Positions 11,637-13,057 of a DNA stretch of 13,057 nucleotides are shown here, piece after piece (position 1 is the stretch's first letter; every line of letters starts with the position of its first letter). The notes beneath the pieces are model-generated. The model made no database searches, was not told the origin of the DNA, and saw nothing but the letters and a program-made list of their open reading frames with translations. The stretch comes from Bacillota bacterium (GTDB lineage Bacteria > Bacillota > Clostridia > Peptostreptococcales > Anaerovoracaceae). The stretch is from contig JAEEGU010000131.1 in assembly GCA_016280485.1 (NCBI GenBank), positions 1 through 13,057 on the forward strand. The letters run 5' to 3'. A program made the translations under genes and the position numbers.

Positions 11637-13057
11637 ATGAAAGGCTATACAGGCGAAAACATCAGAAACATAGCACTATTAGGGCATGGTGGTTGCGGAA
11701 AGACAACTTTTCTTGAGGCAGCCCTCCTTGCTACAGGGGTAATCAGCAGATTGGGTAAAGTAGAGGATGGAAACACAGTATCCGACTACGACAAGATGGA
11801 AATCGAAAAGGGATATTCCATCAATACCACACTCGTACCTGTTGAGTTCAATAAGGTAAAGCTCAATTTCCTCGATACTCCGGGTTTCTTCGATTTCGCC
11901 GGAGAGGTGCAGTCCGCACTCAGCGCTGTTGAAGCTGCAGCCATCTTAGTAGACGCTTCATCCGGTATACAGGTCGGCACAGAAAAGGCTTGGGAAGCAA
12001 CCAAGGCTGCCGGCACACCAAAGTTCTTTGTTCTTACAAAGACTGACAAAGAAAACGTAAATGTAGATCAGGTTATTGAAGACCTCAAGGCAAAGTTCGG
12101 AACTTCCGTAGTTACTCTCGACGACAGAGAAGCTCTTTCCGAAGCTATCGCAGAGACTGACGAAGAGCTCATGGAAATCTTCTTTGACAAGGGCGAGTTC
12201 ACAGACGAAGAGTTCAATCGCGGCCTTTCAAAGGGTATCGGCCAGGGCGACATCGTTCCTATCTTCAAGTGCTGCTCCATGACAGGCGAAGGCGTAAAGG
12301 AAGTTCTTCAGCAGTTCATCGACCTGGTTCCTGCACCTACAGCAATTGCACCACTCAAGGCTACAAAGGACGGCGCAGAGGTTGAAATCCCTGTAGATCC
12401 AAACGGAAAGCCTGTAGTATTCGTATTCAAGACACTCGCAGATGCGTTCCTCGGTAAGATTTCCCTCGCAAAGGTTATCTCCGGCAAGATTACACCTGCT
12501 ATGGAATTATACAATCCGGCAGCAGAAAAGCCTGAAAAGCTCGGTTCAATCTTCTATCTCCGCGGCAAGACTCAGGGCGAGGCTCCTAGCGTATCCGCAG
12601 GCGACATCGTTGCACTGGGCAAGCTTCAGGTAACCAAGACAGGCGACACTCTTTGCGAAAAGGCAAACCCTGTTGAGCTGCCAAAGATTTCATTCCCACA
12701 GCCTACTTTATTCCAGGCAATAGAGGCAAAGGAGAAGGGCGGCGACGAAAAGATGACTTCCGGTCTCAGAAAGATCATGGAAGAAGACCCATCCTTCCGT
12801 CTCGAGCAGAATCCTGAAACCCGCCAGATTCTCATCGGCGGCCAGGGCGAAATCCAGCTCGGCATCGTTCTTGCAAAGTTAAAGGACAAATACGGCGTAA
12901 CTGTAGAAGTAGTTCCACAGAAGATCGCTTATCGCGAAACCATCAAGGGCCAGTCAGACGTACAGGGCAAGCACAAAAAGCAGTCCGGCGGCGCAGGTCA
13001 GTATGGTGACGTTCATATCAGATTCTCACCTTCCGAGAAGGAATTCGAATTCTCCGA
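11637..13057 (+). CDS. EF-G-like translation-factor GTPase (FusA2 type), 3' end outside the window
   Basis: 473 codons are present of a protein expected to be near 690 residues. The GTPase domain has P-loop GHGGCGKTT (16-24), a switch I region EIEKGYSINTT in place of the usual ERGITI, DTPGFFDF (80-87) in place of DTPGHVDF, and TKTD (134-137) in place of NKxD. Domain II follows (FKTLADAFLGKISLAKVISGKI), then domain III (RKIMEEDPSFRLEQNPETRQILIGGQGEIQLGI read in two parts). The start of domain IV is YRETIKGQSDVQGKHKKQSG. These deviations place it with EF-G-like FusA2 paralogs rather than housekeeping EF-G; tetracycline-protection proteins are another relative but fit less well. The GGAGGG site seven bases before the ATG sets the start. 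It is probably transcribed alone from its own palindrome-bearing promoter. Its role beyond GTP hydrolysis on or near ribosomes is unclear. Confidence 0.92.
   Translation, partial: MKGYTGENIRNIALLGHGGCGKTTFLEAALLATGVISRLGKVEDGNTVSDYDKMEIEKGYSINTTLVPVEFNKVKLNFLDTPGFFDFAGEVQSALSAVEAAAILVDASSGIQVGTEKAWEATKAAGTPKFFVLTKTDKENVNVDQVIEDLKAKFGTSVVTLDDREALSEAIAETDEELMEIFFDKGEFTDEEFNRGLSKGIGQGDIVPIFKCCSMTGEGVKEVLQQFIDLVPAPTAIAPLKATKDGAEVEIPVDPNGKPVVFVFKTLADAFLGKISLAKVISGKITPAMELYNPAAEKPEKLGSIFYLRGKTQGEAPSVSAGDIVALGKLQVTKTGDTLCEKANPVELPKISFPQPTLFQAIEAKEKGGDEKMTSGLRKIMEEDPSFRLEQNPETRQILIGGQGEIQLGIVLAKLKDKYGVTVEVVPQKIAYRETIKGQSDVQGKHKKQSGGAGQYGDVHIRFSPSEKEFEFS

Overview
The window looks like chromosomal DNA from an anaerobic Firmicute of the class Clostridia. 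The best marker is an intact SCIFF (six cysteines in forty-five residues) precursor gene followed by its radical SAM/SPASM maturase, a pair that is near-universal in, and largely confined to, Clostridia. Strong purine-rich ribosome sites, sigma-A promoters with 17-bp spacers, a FakA/FakB fatty-acid-kinase pair and a FusA2-like EF-G paralog fit the same group. No genus can be named from sequence alone. There is no tRNA, rRNA, CRISPR array, transposase or integrase.

Layout. Positions 1-993 are all on the minus strand: the 5' part of an SGNH/GDSL-type hydrolase, a RelE-type toxin with its ribbon-helix-helix antitoxin (four-base overlap, own promoter with a direct-repeat operator), and a 64-residue single-helix membrane protein transcribed alone between a clear promoter and a clear terminator. 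A divergent intergenic region (994-1277) separates this from plus-strand genes: fakA and fakB (1278-3818), then scfA and scfB (3917-5542), which have their own consensus promoter and an intrinsic terminator/attenuator between precursor and maturase. topB (5545-8673) lies tail-to-tail with scfB, two bases away, on the minus strand. It encodes a topoisomerase III with three repeated zinc modules at its C-terminus. Divergent from topB is a plus-strand unit of asnS and a degenerate EAL-HDOD signalling protein (8842-11482), ended by a strong terminator. The window closes inside an EF-G-like GTPase gene (11637 onward), whose -35 box sits in a 17-bp palindrome.

How the genes work together. FakA and FakB phosphorylate exogenous fatty acids. 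ScfB installs thioether cross-links in the ScfA peptide. RelE and its antitoxin form a self-regulated toxin-antitoxin unit. TopB, AsnRS and the EF-G paralog are information-processing genes. Most adjacencies look like ordinary chromosomal neighbours rather than one pathway. The most interesting points are a SCIFF peptide that appears to lack the threonine used as thioether acceptor in a studied homolog, the hairpins around scfA, the palindrome over the EF-G-like promoter, the EAL-HDOD protein lacking the EAL glutamate, and the orphan membrane protein with its own transcription unit.
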